From Polynucleobacter asymbioticus (GTDB lineage Bacteria > Pseudomonadota > Gammaproteobacteria > Burkholderiales > Burkholderiaceae): a stretch of 64,000 nt of DNA. The notes beneath the pieces are model-generated. The model did no database searches and was not told the origin of the DNA. It was given only the letters and a program-made list of their open reading frames with translations. The position numbers and the translations under genes were made by a program. Below are positions 57,692-64,000 of this stretch, one piece after another. The DNA is taken from positions 1,060,821 through 1,124,820 of the forward strand of contig NZ_CP061297.1 in NCBI RefSeq assembly GCF_018687575.1, in the 5' to 3' direction. The stretch's first letter is position 1. Each line of letters begins with the position of its first letter.

Positions 57692-57708
57692 ATGTAATTT
57701 TTTGCATA
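57690..57708. promoter_or_regulatory. candidate operator in the tungstate/molybdate divergent region
   Basis: ATATG (57690-57694) and CATAT (57704-57708) form an inverted repeat with nine bases between arms, in the region shared by the regulator and the tupA-like gene. ModE operators are also two AT-rich half-sites. The right end overlaps the regulator's start codon. Unverified. Confidence 0.35.
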
Positions 57709-57766
57709 TTGATGTTTTGTAATATGACAAATCTTAACCGAACCTACCTAAGGGAAGTGAACTCAA

Positions 57767-58588
57767 ATGAAATTCTCATTCAATCGATTGCTAGCTACCG
57801 CCATTACTGCTCTAGCGCTATTGGGCAACTCAGCTTATGCGCAAGAGAAAAGCATTGTGCTGTCCTCAACTACCTCAACAGAGCAATCTGGCCTTTTTGG
57901 TTTTATATTGCCAATCTTCAAAATGAAGACCGGCATTGATGTCAAGGTAGTTGCCGTTGGAACTGGCCAAGCATTAGACATTGGTCGTCGTGGTGATGCT
58001 GATGTGGTGTTTGTGCATGACAAACCTGCAGAAGAAAAGTTTGTTGCTGAAGGTTTTGCTACCAAGCGTGTTGAGGTTATGTACAACGACTTCGTATTGA
58101 TTGGGCCTAAATCTGATCCAGCAAAAACTGCTGGTGGCAAAGACATCAAAGTAGCGTTTCAGAAAATTGCTGCGGCACAAGCTCCATTTGTATCACGCGG
58201 TGACAAGAGTGGTACGCATGCAGCTGAGTTACGTTACTGGAAAGATGCTGCCATTACAGCAGCTCCAAGTGCTTGGTACAAAGAAACGGGTTCAGGCATG
58301 GGCCCCGCTCTCAATACCGCATCTGCAATGAATGCTTATATTTTGGCTGATCGCGCCACTTGGTTATCTTTTAAGAACCGCGGAGATTTGACAATTCTGG
58401 TTCAGGGCGATCCAAAGCTATTCAATCAATATGGTGTGATGTTAGTAAACCCAGCTAAATTCCCGCATGTGAAAAAAGTGGAAGGCCAAGCATTCATCGA
58501 TTGGATTACTTCTAAGAATGGTCAAGATGTGATTGCCAGCTATCAAATTGGCGGTGAGCAACTCTTCTTCCCAAACGCTAAGAAGTAA
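57767..58588 (+). CDS. TupA-like tungstate/molybdate substrate-binding protein
   Basis: Periplasmic binding protein (signal peptide to SAYA, about residue 25). The oxyanion signature at the start of the mature chain, SSTTSTEQSGLFGF, is the TTTS-type motif of TupA; FVSRGDKSGTH is the second family block. Length 273 is normal. It starts at ATG 57767 behind AGGGAAG. Followed by a paralogue five bases later. No TupB or TupC homologue is in the window. Confidence 0.9.
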   Translation: MKFSFNRLLATAITALALLGNSAYAQEKSIVLSSTTSTEQSGLFGFILPIFKMKTGIDVKVVAVGTGQALDIGRRGDADVVFVHDKPAEEKFVAEGFATKRVEVMYNDFVLIGPKSDPAKTAGGKDIKVAFQKIAAAQAPFVSRGDKSGTHAAELRYWKDAAITAAPSAWYKETGSGMGPALNTASAMNAYILADRATWLSFKNRGDLTILVQGDPKLFNQYGVMLVNPAKFPHVKKVEGQAFIDWITSKNGQDVIASYQIGGEQLFFPNAKK

Positions 58589-58593
58589 TTCAG

Positions 58594-59469
58594 ATGAAAA
58601 ATCCACGCCTATTAATCAGCGCACTTCTCACCTCTTTATTAATAGGGCTTGGAATGCAAACATCACTAGCGCAATCCAATCCTCCAAAAGTTGAGGCTAC
58701 CTATGGTCAAGGCTCCAAGAGCTTTAAATTGGCTACTGGTAGCCCCGGTGAACTGGGTCTACTACAGGCACTTGGCGAAGCCTTTGATAAAAAGGAAGGC
58801 GCACGTCTGGTGTGGATTAAGGCGGGAAGTGGGGCCTCTCTGAATTTGCTGAAAACTCAACAGGTTGACATGATCATGGTGCATGCACCAGATGCTGTTA
58901 ATAAAGCCATTGCTGAGGGATGGGCGACCGGCAGAACACTGATTGGCTCGAATGAGTTTTATATCGTCGGACCCAAAGCCGATGCAGCAAAAATTAAATC
59001 TTCAAGTAGTGGTGCAGATGCTTATGCAAAGATCGCCAAGGCGAAGGCCAACTTCATCTCTCGAGGTGATAAATCCGGCACACACCAAAAGGAAATGGAT
59101 ATTTGGAAAAAGGCTGGGATTACACCTGAAGGTAACTGGTACATCGTGACCAATGACTTTATGACGGCATCTCTCAAAAGAGCAAATGCGGATAAAGCCT
59201 ACTTCATGACTGATAGCAGCACCTGGGTTGCAGAAAAAAGCATCGCGCCTGAGTTACAAATTCTGTATCGTGGTGACCCTTACCTCGTCAATACCTATGA
59301 TGCTTTAGTAGCCCCAGTGGGCGCTACTGAGAATCGCGATATTGCTGCTAAGTTCATTCAATTTGTAGCCTCAGATGAAGGCCAGGCAATTATTCGCAAT
59401 TATGGAAAGGTACAGTACAAAGAAGCCCTCTACAATGATGCCGTCTACGCTAAACAATACGTCCAATAG
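58594..59469 (+). CDS. divergent paralogue of the TupA-like binding protein
   Basis: A 291-residue periplasmic binding protein of the same fold. It has a signal peptide (to LAQ, about residue 27) and retains the block FISRGDKSGTHQKE, but the first motif has become TGSPGELGLLQALGE in place of TTSTEQSG, so the anion site is likely changed. It lies between the tupA-like and mop-like genes and starts at ATG 58594. The ligand is unknown, possibly another oxyanion or a modified affinity. Confidence 0.85.
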   Translation: MKNPRLLISALLTSLLIGLGMQTSLAQSNPPKVEATYGQGSKSFKLATGSPGELGLLQALGEAFDKKEGARLVWIKAGSGASLNLLKTQQVDMIMVHAPDAVNKAIAEGWATGRTLIGSNEFYIVGPKADAAKIKSSSSGADAYAKIAKAKANFISRGDKSGTHQKEMDIWKKAGITPEGNWYIVTNDFMTASLKRANADKAYFMTDSSTWVAEKSIAPELQILYRGDPYLVNTYDALVAPVGATENRDIAAKFIQFVASDEGQAIIRNYGKVQYKEALYNDAVYAKQYVQ

Positions 59470-59477
59470 GAGAAATC

Positions 59478-59702
59478 ATGGAACTCAAAGTCAAACTCAG
59501 CGCACGCAATACGCTCAGCGGTAAAGTAGTTGAACTTAAAAAGGGTCAAACCACTTCGCACGTTAAGCTTGATATTGGTGCTGGCCATATTGTCACAGCC
59601 TCTATTACTAATGAGGCTGTCGATGAGCTTAATCTCAAAGTTGGTGATCAGGCCTGGGCCGTCATTAAAGCCTCTGATGTGATGATTGCTAAAGACGCTT
59701 AA
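59478..59702 (+). CDS. molbindin/Mop-type oxyanion-binding protein (TOBE domain)
   Basis: A single TOBE (Mop) domain of 74 residues that oligomerises to store molybdate or tungstate in the cytoplasm. LSARNTLSGKVVELKKGQTTSHVKLDIG and ITNEAVDELNLKVGDQAWAVIKASDVMI are the typical halves. It starts at ATG 59478 with AGGAG five bases upstream and ends at the strong terminator at 59724. It is the last gene of the cluster. Confidence 0.92.
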   Translation: MELKVKLSARNTLSGKVVELKKGQTTSHVKLDIGAGHIVTASITNEAVDELNLKVGDQAWAVIKASDVMIAKDA

Positions 59703-59720
59703 GCTGCTAGCTGTTATGCA

Positions 59721-59748
59721 AAAGGCCCGCAATTGCGGGCCTTTTTTT
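59721..59748. terminator. bidirectional terminator between mop-like and secreted-protein genes
   Basis: GGCCCGC (59724-59730), loop AATT, GCGGGCC (59735-59741), followed by seven T on the plus strand and by TTTT on the minus strand. It can end transcripts from both sides. Confidence 0.93.
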
Positions 59749-59793
59749 CTTTAATACATCAGCATTGAGTCATGCTGAGGAAGTCTTACATAC

Positions 59794-60375
59794 TTATTTC
59801 TTTGGTGTTGCGAAGCCAATGGCTGTGTCGTCAACAAACTCTACCATCACATCATCACCAGCCTTGAATTTCTCAAGACCTAAAACGCTTTGATCTACCT
59901 TCACTTTTTGCTTCTCGCCTGATGGCAATGTGAATGTCACGATACGAGTTTTTGCATCAATTGTGCTGATTTTGACTGTTGCATAAACAGTATCCGTTGT
60001 CTCTTCAAATGGCTTTGCAGAACCTTTGCCTGCCACTACCACTGAACGCACACCCGAAACACCAGGTTTAGCGCCTTTAGGAGCGGCTACCAAACCCACT
60101 GCAATCGCTTGAGCGTGCTCAACAACAAACACATCGCCCTTTTTCACTTTATCCAAATCATTTACTTGTTTAGATACGTTCATTTGAGCCAAGTTACCGT
60201 TAGCATCCTTAAGAACAACGATACGATTCTTGACATCCACTGAATCAACAGTAGCAGTCAATACGACTGCTTCAGCCGCCAAAGGCAACATTTTTGCTGG
60301 GGCTTGAGCAAGAGCTGAGCCTGCAATAGCCAATCCGAGTGAGGCAATTAATGTAGCTAGTAATGATTTCTTCAA
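59794..60375 (-). CDS. secreted protein with two repeated beta-domains, unknown
   Basis: A 193-residue exported protein. I start at TTG 60375 (first residues KKSLLATLIASLGLAIAGSALA are a signal peptide) because AGGAG lies five bases upstream; the frame remains open further up but lacks a leader. Two similar segments, VLTATVDSVDVKNRIVVLKDANG and YATVKISTIDAKTRIVTFTLPSG, suggest an internal duplication of a small beta domain. I do not recognise the family. Monocistronic, divergent from the acetyltransferase gene. Confidence 0.75.
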   Translation of the reverse strand: MKKSLLATLIASLGLAIAGSALAQAPAKMLPLAAEAVVLTATVDSVDVKNRIVVLKDANGNLAQMNVSKQVNDLDKVKKGDVFVVEHAQAIAVGLVAAPKGAKPGVSGVRSVVVAGKGSAKPFEETTDTVYATVKISTIDAKTRIVTFTLPSGEKQKVKVDQSVLGLEKFKAGDDVMVEFVDDTAIGFATPKK

Positions 60376-60506
60376 AGTAACTCCTAGATAAAGGTTTGTG
60401 AGGGGCGCCAATCTGTGGCACCACCGACCCATTTTAAGCTTACTTATAAGCCTTAGAGCTAATATTTGAAGCCTCAATGCGCTCAATTTGCTACATTGGA
60501 GGTTAA

Positions 60507-60977
60507 ATGACCAGCCCCAACTTCAATAGACAACAGAGTAACAGTGCGATCTTGATTAAATCCTGGCAAGATGGCAAAGAAGAGGCCTACCCCATTCGAA
60601 AAAGCGTGTTTGTCGATGAACAGGGTGTTCCAGAGGAGATGGAGCTCGATGAATATGACACATCTGCACAGCACGCCCTGGCCTATTTGAACTCGGAATG
60701 TATTGGAACAGCTCGCCTGGCTACCCTACCTGGGAGCAATGGAAAAGTTGGGAAAATTGGGCGCATGGCGGTCTTGCCGATATATCGAAGGCAAGGCATT
60801 GGAGGCAAATTACTCTGCGCCTTACTTGAACTAAGTAAATCCCAAGGCATTACTCAACTTGAATTACATGCCCAGCTATCGGCCATTCCGTTTTATGAAC
60901 AATTTGGCTTTATTGCGCAAGGTGATATCTACGATGAAGCGGGCATTGCACATCGCGATATGATTCTATATATCTAA
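60507..60977 (+). CDS. GNAT family N-acetyltransferase
   Basis: Acetyl-CoA-dependent acetyltransferase. The GNAT core has KIGRMAVLPIYRRQGIGGKLL with the RRQGIGG acetyl-CoA loop, and an N-terminal IRKSVFVDEQGVPEEMELDEYD typical of the YjcF/ElaA-like group. Length 156. The start is ATG 60507 with GGAGG five bases upstream. It is 15 bases before the YbgC gene. The acceptor is unknown. Confidence 0.88.
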   Translation: MTSPNFNRQQSNSAILIKSWQDGKEEAYPIRKSVFVDEQGVPEEMELDEYDTSAQHALAYLNSECIGTARLATLPGSNGKVGKIGRMAVLPIYRRQGIGGKLLCALLELSKSQGITQLELHAQLSAIPFYEQFGFIAQGDIYDEAGIAHRDMILYI

Positions 60978-60992
60978 AAGCACCTTACCCTT

Positions 60993-61412
60993 ATGACTCA
61001 ATTCAGCAATGCCCCCTTTCTCTTTCGCGTTTGTTACTCAGATACCGATGCGGCTGGCTTTGTGTATCACGCTCGTTATCTGGAGATCTTTGAGCGCAGC
61101 CGCTCAGAGTGGCTTCAACAACGAGGCTTGAGCCCGACAAAACTGGTTAATGAGTTTGGTATCGTTCTTCCCGTTCGAGAAATCACGATGAACTTTCATA
61201 GACCGGGTCGATTAGATGATTTGCTGAGCATCGACCAAGTGATTGAACATCGCGGTCGCACTCAAATTGCTGTCAAACAAACTGCGAAACGCATTGTCGA
61301 AGGGGTTGAGCCAGAACTCATTGCTAGCGCCTTACTGCATATTGTTTGTGTAGATACCACCACCCTCAAGCCCAAGGGCCTGCCAGATTGGCTCTTTGCA
61401 GCTGATCAGTAA
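60993..61412 (+). CDS. YbgC-type acyl-CoA thioesterase (hotdog fold)
   Basis: Hotdog-fold thioesterase of the YbgC/4HBT family. The active-site block DTDAAGFVYHARYLEIFERSRSE, split here as DTDAAGFVYHARYLEIFE, with its catalytic Asp, is clear; FHRPGRLDDLL and IDQVIEHRGRTQIAVKQ follow. Length 139. Outside the tol-pal operon here; it lies between the acetyltransferase and cysteine dioxygenase genes. Starts at ATG 60993. Confidence 0.88.
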   Translation: MTQFSNAPFLFRVCYSDTDAAGFVYHARYLEIFERSRSEWLQQRGLSPTKLVNEFGIVLPVREITMNFHRPGRLDDLLSIDQVIEHRGRTQIAVKQTAKRIVEGVEPELIASALLHIVCVDTTTLKPKGLPDWLFAADQ

Positions 61413-61433
61413 GACCTCAATTTTGGAGCGTTT

Positions 61434-62024
61434 ATGCAAGAAGGAAAATTACTCGGCTTTGTGAAGGGCCTCGCTACACTGCTTGAAACTCAGCCGAGCG
61501 AAGAAATTGTTTTCTCAAAAGGAAAAAAACTGCTGGAAGACTTAATCAGAGAAGACGACTGGTTACCAGAGGAATTTTGTAAACCGCATCCGCAGTATTA
61601 CCAGCAATACTTACTGTACGCAGACCCGCTCGATCGTTTTTCAGTAGTCAGCTTTGTTTGGGGGCCCGGTCAAAAAACGCCATTACATAACCACACCGTC
61701 TGGGGTATGGTTGGGCAACTTCGAGGACAAGAGCGCAGCGCTGACTACTACCGTCAAGCTGATGGCAGTTATCAAGCCAATGAATCTTTTGTTTGCAAAC
61801 CCGGTCAAGTGGCTACCGTATCCCCCAACACACATGACATCCACGTAGTCGAGAATGCTTTAAGCGACCAAACCTCTATTAGCATTCATGTTTATGGTGG
61901 CAACATTGGTCGTATTCAGCGGGCAGTGTTTGACCCCATCACAGGTGCAGAAAAATTATTTATTTCTGGATACGCCAATTCAGTAACACCCAATCTCTGG
62001 AATACAGCTAGCAAGACTGCTTGA
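61434..62024 (+). CDS. cysteine dioxygenase family thiol dioxygenase
   Basis: Non-heme iron cupin that oxidises cysteine or 3-mercaptopropionate to the sulfinate. The first two iron ligands are in LHNHTVWGMVGQLRGQE and the third His is in TVSPNTHDIHVVE. Length 196 is typical of bacterial members. Bacterial relatives include both true cysteine dioxygenases and 3-mercaptopropionate dioxygenases; I cannot separate them here. Starts at ATG 61434 with GGAG. Confidence 0.88.
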   Translation: MQEGKLLGFVKGLATLLETQPSEEIVFSKGKKLLEDLIREDDWLPEEFCKPHPQYYQQYLLYADPLDRFSVVSFVWGPGQKTPLHNHTVWGMVGQLRGQERSADYYRQADGSYQANESFVCKPGQVATVSPNTHDIHVVENALSDQTSISIHVYGGNIGRIQRAVFDPITGAEKLFISGYANSVTPNLWNTASKTA

Positions 62025-62131
62025 TAGCTTAAAATGGGGGCTCTTTCTGCAAACACTCCAAGTGTGGCAGCTCACCCCATTGGCCGGGATAGTCGTTTAA
62101 TTGAATACGGGTCAATATTTATTTGGCCCCT

Positions 62132-63415
62132 ATGTTATTTACAGATCTCGGTTTATCAGAATCCATTCTTCGTGCTATTAGCGAGGAAGGCTATACCAGC
62201 CCCACCCCCATTCAAGAAAAATCCATCCCTGCCGTATTAAAGGGCGGAGATTTACTAGCCGCTGCTCAAACTGGCACCGGTAAAACTGCAGGCTTTACCC
62301 TGCCGATTCTGCAACGCTTAAGTAGTACAGCTAAGGCTGGTGGCAAACGTCAGTTACGTGTGTTGATCTTGACCCCCACCCGTGAATTAGCAGCTCAAGT
62401 TCAAGAGTCGGTTGTGACCTACGGCAAATACACGGGCCTGAAGTCCACCGTCATTTTTGGCGGTGTCGGCGCCAACCCGCAAATTAAAGCGATTGCTGCC
62501 GGTCTTGATATCTTGGTGGCAACGCCAGGCCGCTTACTAGATTTAATGTCGCAGAACTGTGTCTCACTCGCCAATATTGAAATTCTGGTGCTGGATGAAG
62601 CTGATCGCATGTTGGACATGGGCTTCTTACGTGACATTAAAAAGATTTTGGCAGCACTGCCTAAGCAACGTCAAAACCTACTCTTTTCGGCAACCTTCTC
62701 GACCGAGATCAAAGCTTTAGCAGATGGATTATTGAATTCACCCGCGTTAATTGAAGTTGCACGAAGCAATAGTACTAATGAAGCGATTGCTCAGCTGATC
62801 CACCCGGTTGACAGAAACCAAAAGCATCCATTATTGGCGCATCTGATTAAATCTAATCAGTGGCAGCAGGTTCTCGTATTTACACGTACCAAACATGGTG
62901 CCAATAAATTGGTTACGCAGCTTGAGAAAGACGGCATTACCGCTATGGCCATTCATGGTAACAAGAGTCAAAGCGCTCGCACAAAAGCCTTAGCCGAATT
63001 TAAGGATGGAAAAATCACCGTCTTGGTTGCTACTGATATTGCAGCTCGTGGCATCGATATTGATCAACTCCCCCACGTTGTGAACTATGACTTACCAAAC
63101 GTTTCCGAAGACTATGTGCACCGCATCGGCAGAACTGGTAGAGCGGGTTCGAATGGTGTCGCAGTGTCCCTAGTCTGTGTTGATGAGCATCAGATGCTTC
63201 GCGATATCGAAAAACTCATTAAGCAAAAACTCCCTCAGGAAGTGATCGCTGGATTTGAGCCGGATCCGAATGCCGTAGCGCAACCAATTCAGTTACGTAG
63301 CCAGCAACATCAACAATCGAGAAAACCACGACCAGGCAATGCGGGTGGCGGCAATGGCGGCAGCAAACCAGCGGCTAAGCGTGGCAACCCACCTAAACGC
63401 AGCTTTAATCGTTAA
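62132..63415 (+). CDS. DEAD-box RNA helicase, RhlE-like
   Basis: ATP-dependent RNA helicase. All core motifs are present: Q motif ([14 protein letters not shown]), Walker [21 protein letters not shown] ([14 protein letters not shown]), SAT (FSATFS), ARGIDI and HRIGRTGR. After about residue 365 a basic, Gly/Gln/Arg-rich tail ([20 protein letters not shown]) follows as in RhlE. I start at ATG 62132 (MLFTDLG), the normal RhlE start, not a TTG nine bases upstream. Length 427. Confidence 0.92.
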   Translation: MLFTDLGLSESILRAISEEGYTSPTPIQEKSIPAVLKGGDLLAAAQTGTGKTAGFTLPILQRLSSTAKAGGKRQLRVLILTPTRELAAQVQESVVTYGKYTGLKSTVIFGGVGANPQIKAIAAGLDILVATPGRLLDLMSQNCVSLANIEILVLDEADRMLDMGFLRDIKKILAALPKQRQNLLFSATFSTEIKALADGLLNSPALIEVARSNSTNEAIAQLIHPVDRNQKHPLLAHLIKSNQWQQVLVFTRTKHGANKLVTQLEKDGITAMAIHGNKSQSARTKALAEFKDGKITVLVATDIAARGIDIDQLPHVVNYDLPNVSEDYVHRIGRTGRAGSNGVAVSLVCVDEHQMLRDIEKLIKQKLPQEVIAGFEPDPNAVAQPIQLRSQQHQQSRKPRPGNAGGGNGGSKPAAKRGNPPKRSFNR

Positions 63416-63465
63416 ATCTCCACTAATATTGCATCCATAGCATTTGATACATTAAGTTTATTGAT

Positions 63466-64000
63466 ATGAATACCCTGTCTACCCAAGAACCCCGCTTAAC
63501 CTCCTTGTCTCATGGTGGTGGTTGCGGCTGCAAGATTGCTCCTGGCGTTCTTTCAGAAATTCTGAAAAGTGTTCCACAGCTGCCTTTTCCAAAAGAGCTT
63601 CTGATTGGGATTGAGACCTCGGATGATGCTGCCGTTTATCAAATTAACGAGTCACAAGCGATTGTTGCAACTACAGATTTTTTCATGCCTATCGTTGATG
63701 ATCCATTTGACTTTGGCAAGATTGCTGCCACGAATGCTATTAGCGACATTTACGCCATGGGTGGCACACCACTATTTGCCTTAGCGCTGGTTGGCATGCC
63801 TATCAAGGTGCTTTCTAACGCAACGATTGCACGCATTTTGGAAGGCGGTGCTGAAGCTTGTAGATCAGCAGGCATTCCAATTGCAGGTGGTCATACGATT
63901 GATTCCGTTGAGCCTATCTATGGCTTGGTTGCGATTGGCATTGTTGATCCTAAACGTGTCAAGAGCAATGCGGCCGCCCAGGCTGGAGATGTCTTAATTT
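63466..64000 (+). CDS. selD: selenide, water dikinase (partial, 3' end outside window)
   Basis: Makes selenophosphate, the selenium donor for selenocysteine and 2-selenouridine. The first 178 residues include the active-site Cys in SHGGGCGCKIAPGVL (the catalytic residue is Cys, not selenocysteine), the metal-binding SDDAAVYQI, TDFFMPIVDDPFDFGKIAATNAISD (in part) and GGTPLFALALVGMP. The family is about 345 residues, so about half is missing. Starts at ATG 63466; the ribosome site is weak. Confidence 0.95.
   Translation, partial: MNTLSTQEPRLTSLSHGGGCGCKIAPGVLSEILKSVPQLPFPKELLIGIETSDDAAVYQINESQAIVATTDFFMPIVDDPFDFGKIAATNAISDIYAMGGTPLFALALVGMPIKVLSNATIARILEGGAEACRSAGIPIAGGHTIDSVEPIYGLVAIGIVDPKRVKSNAAAQAGDVLI

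Overview
The window looks like a stretch of chromosome from a betaproteobacterium of the order Burkholderiales, most likely a Polynucleobacter-type freshwater bacterium. This is inferred from gene content and gene order (ndk-rlmN-ispG-hisS-bamB-der-hfq-hflX-hflK-hflC-hisZ-purA, an orphan Bug-family tricarboxylate receptor, AddAB-type recombination enzymes, moderate GC); no database search was possible. I found no rRNA, tRNA, insertion sequence, prophage or CRISPR array. The only structural RNA recognised is the signal recognition particle RNA.

Layout. 1-15840: a co-directional minus-strand run read from ndk through rlmN, ispG, hisS, yfgM-like, bamB, der, hfq, hflX, hflK, hflC, hisZ and purA to a 3'-truncated malate synthase G gene (glcB). 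It covers translation, isoprenoid precursors, outer-membrane assembly, ribosome GTPases, RNA chaperoning and FtsH control. 16134-16835: a Bax-inhibitor-1/YccA membrane protein with a bidirectional terminator. 16911-21384: rlmD, a PolB-like exonuclease, nlpD, pcm and surE; rpoS is missing from its usual place after nlpD. 21409-28896: a heavy-metal RND efflux set (CzcA-like pump, adaptor, TolC-like channel) with a porin upstream. 29101-32213: a small antitoxin-like gene, recR, ybaB, dnaX and the divergent ffs RNA. 32531-35895: an ExoX-like nuclease, YqhA, a 43-residue membrane peptide, and umuDC under a clear SOS box. 36056-39781: lipoproteins, a DUF1993 gene, a glycine-rich TPR membrane protein, and two 164-bp direct repeats. 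39892-46394: addB-addA. 46536-48825: trxA, rho and rpmE2. 48930-52052: a GT-C glycosyltransferase and a MATE transporter. 52078-56585: small envelope genes, a Bug receptor, a variant DsbB with a DUF5993-like partner, an FAH-family hydrolase, SemiSWEET and a cytochrome c. 56666-59702: a molybdate/tungstate cluster. 59794-64000: a secreted protein, GNAT acetyltransferase, YbgC, cysteine dioxygenase, RhlE and the start of selD.

The most interesting candidate for something undescribed is the repeat pair at 36861-37024 and 38249-38412. Each copy encodes the same 38-residue peptide on the minus strand followed by a terminator. Seven of the eight differences between copies fall on third codon positions, and five of the seven changed codons are synonymous. 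In one copy the start codon overlaps the stop of the DUF1993 gene. Second is the tungstate/molybdate cluster: two periplasmic-binding-protein paralogues, a ModE-type regulator fused to a binding-protein domain, and a molbindin, with no permease or ATPase beside them. Third is a DsbB variant whose second cysteine pair sits after a fifth membrane segment, beside a 52-residue membrane peptide.
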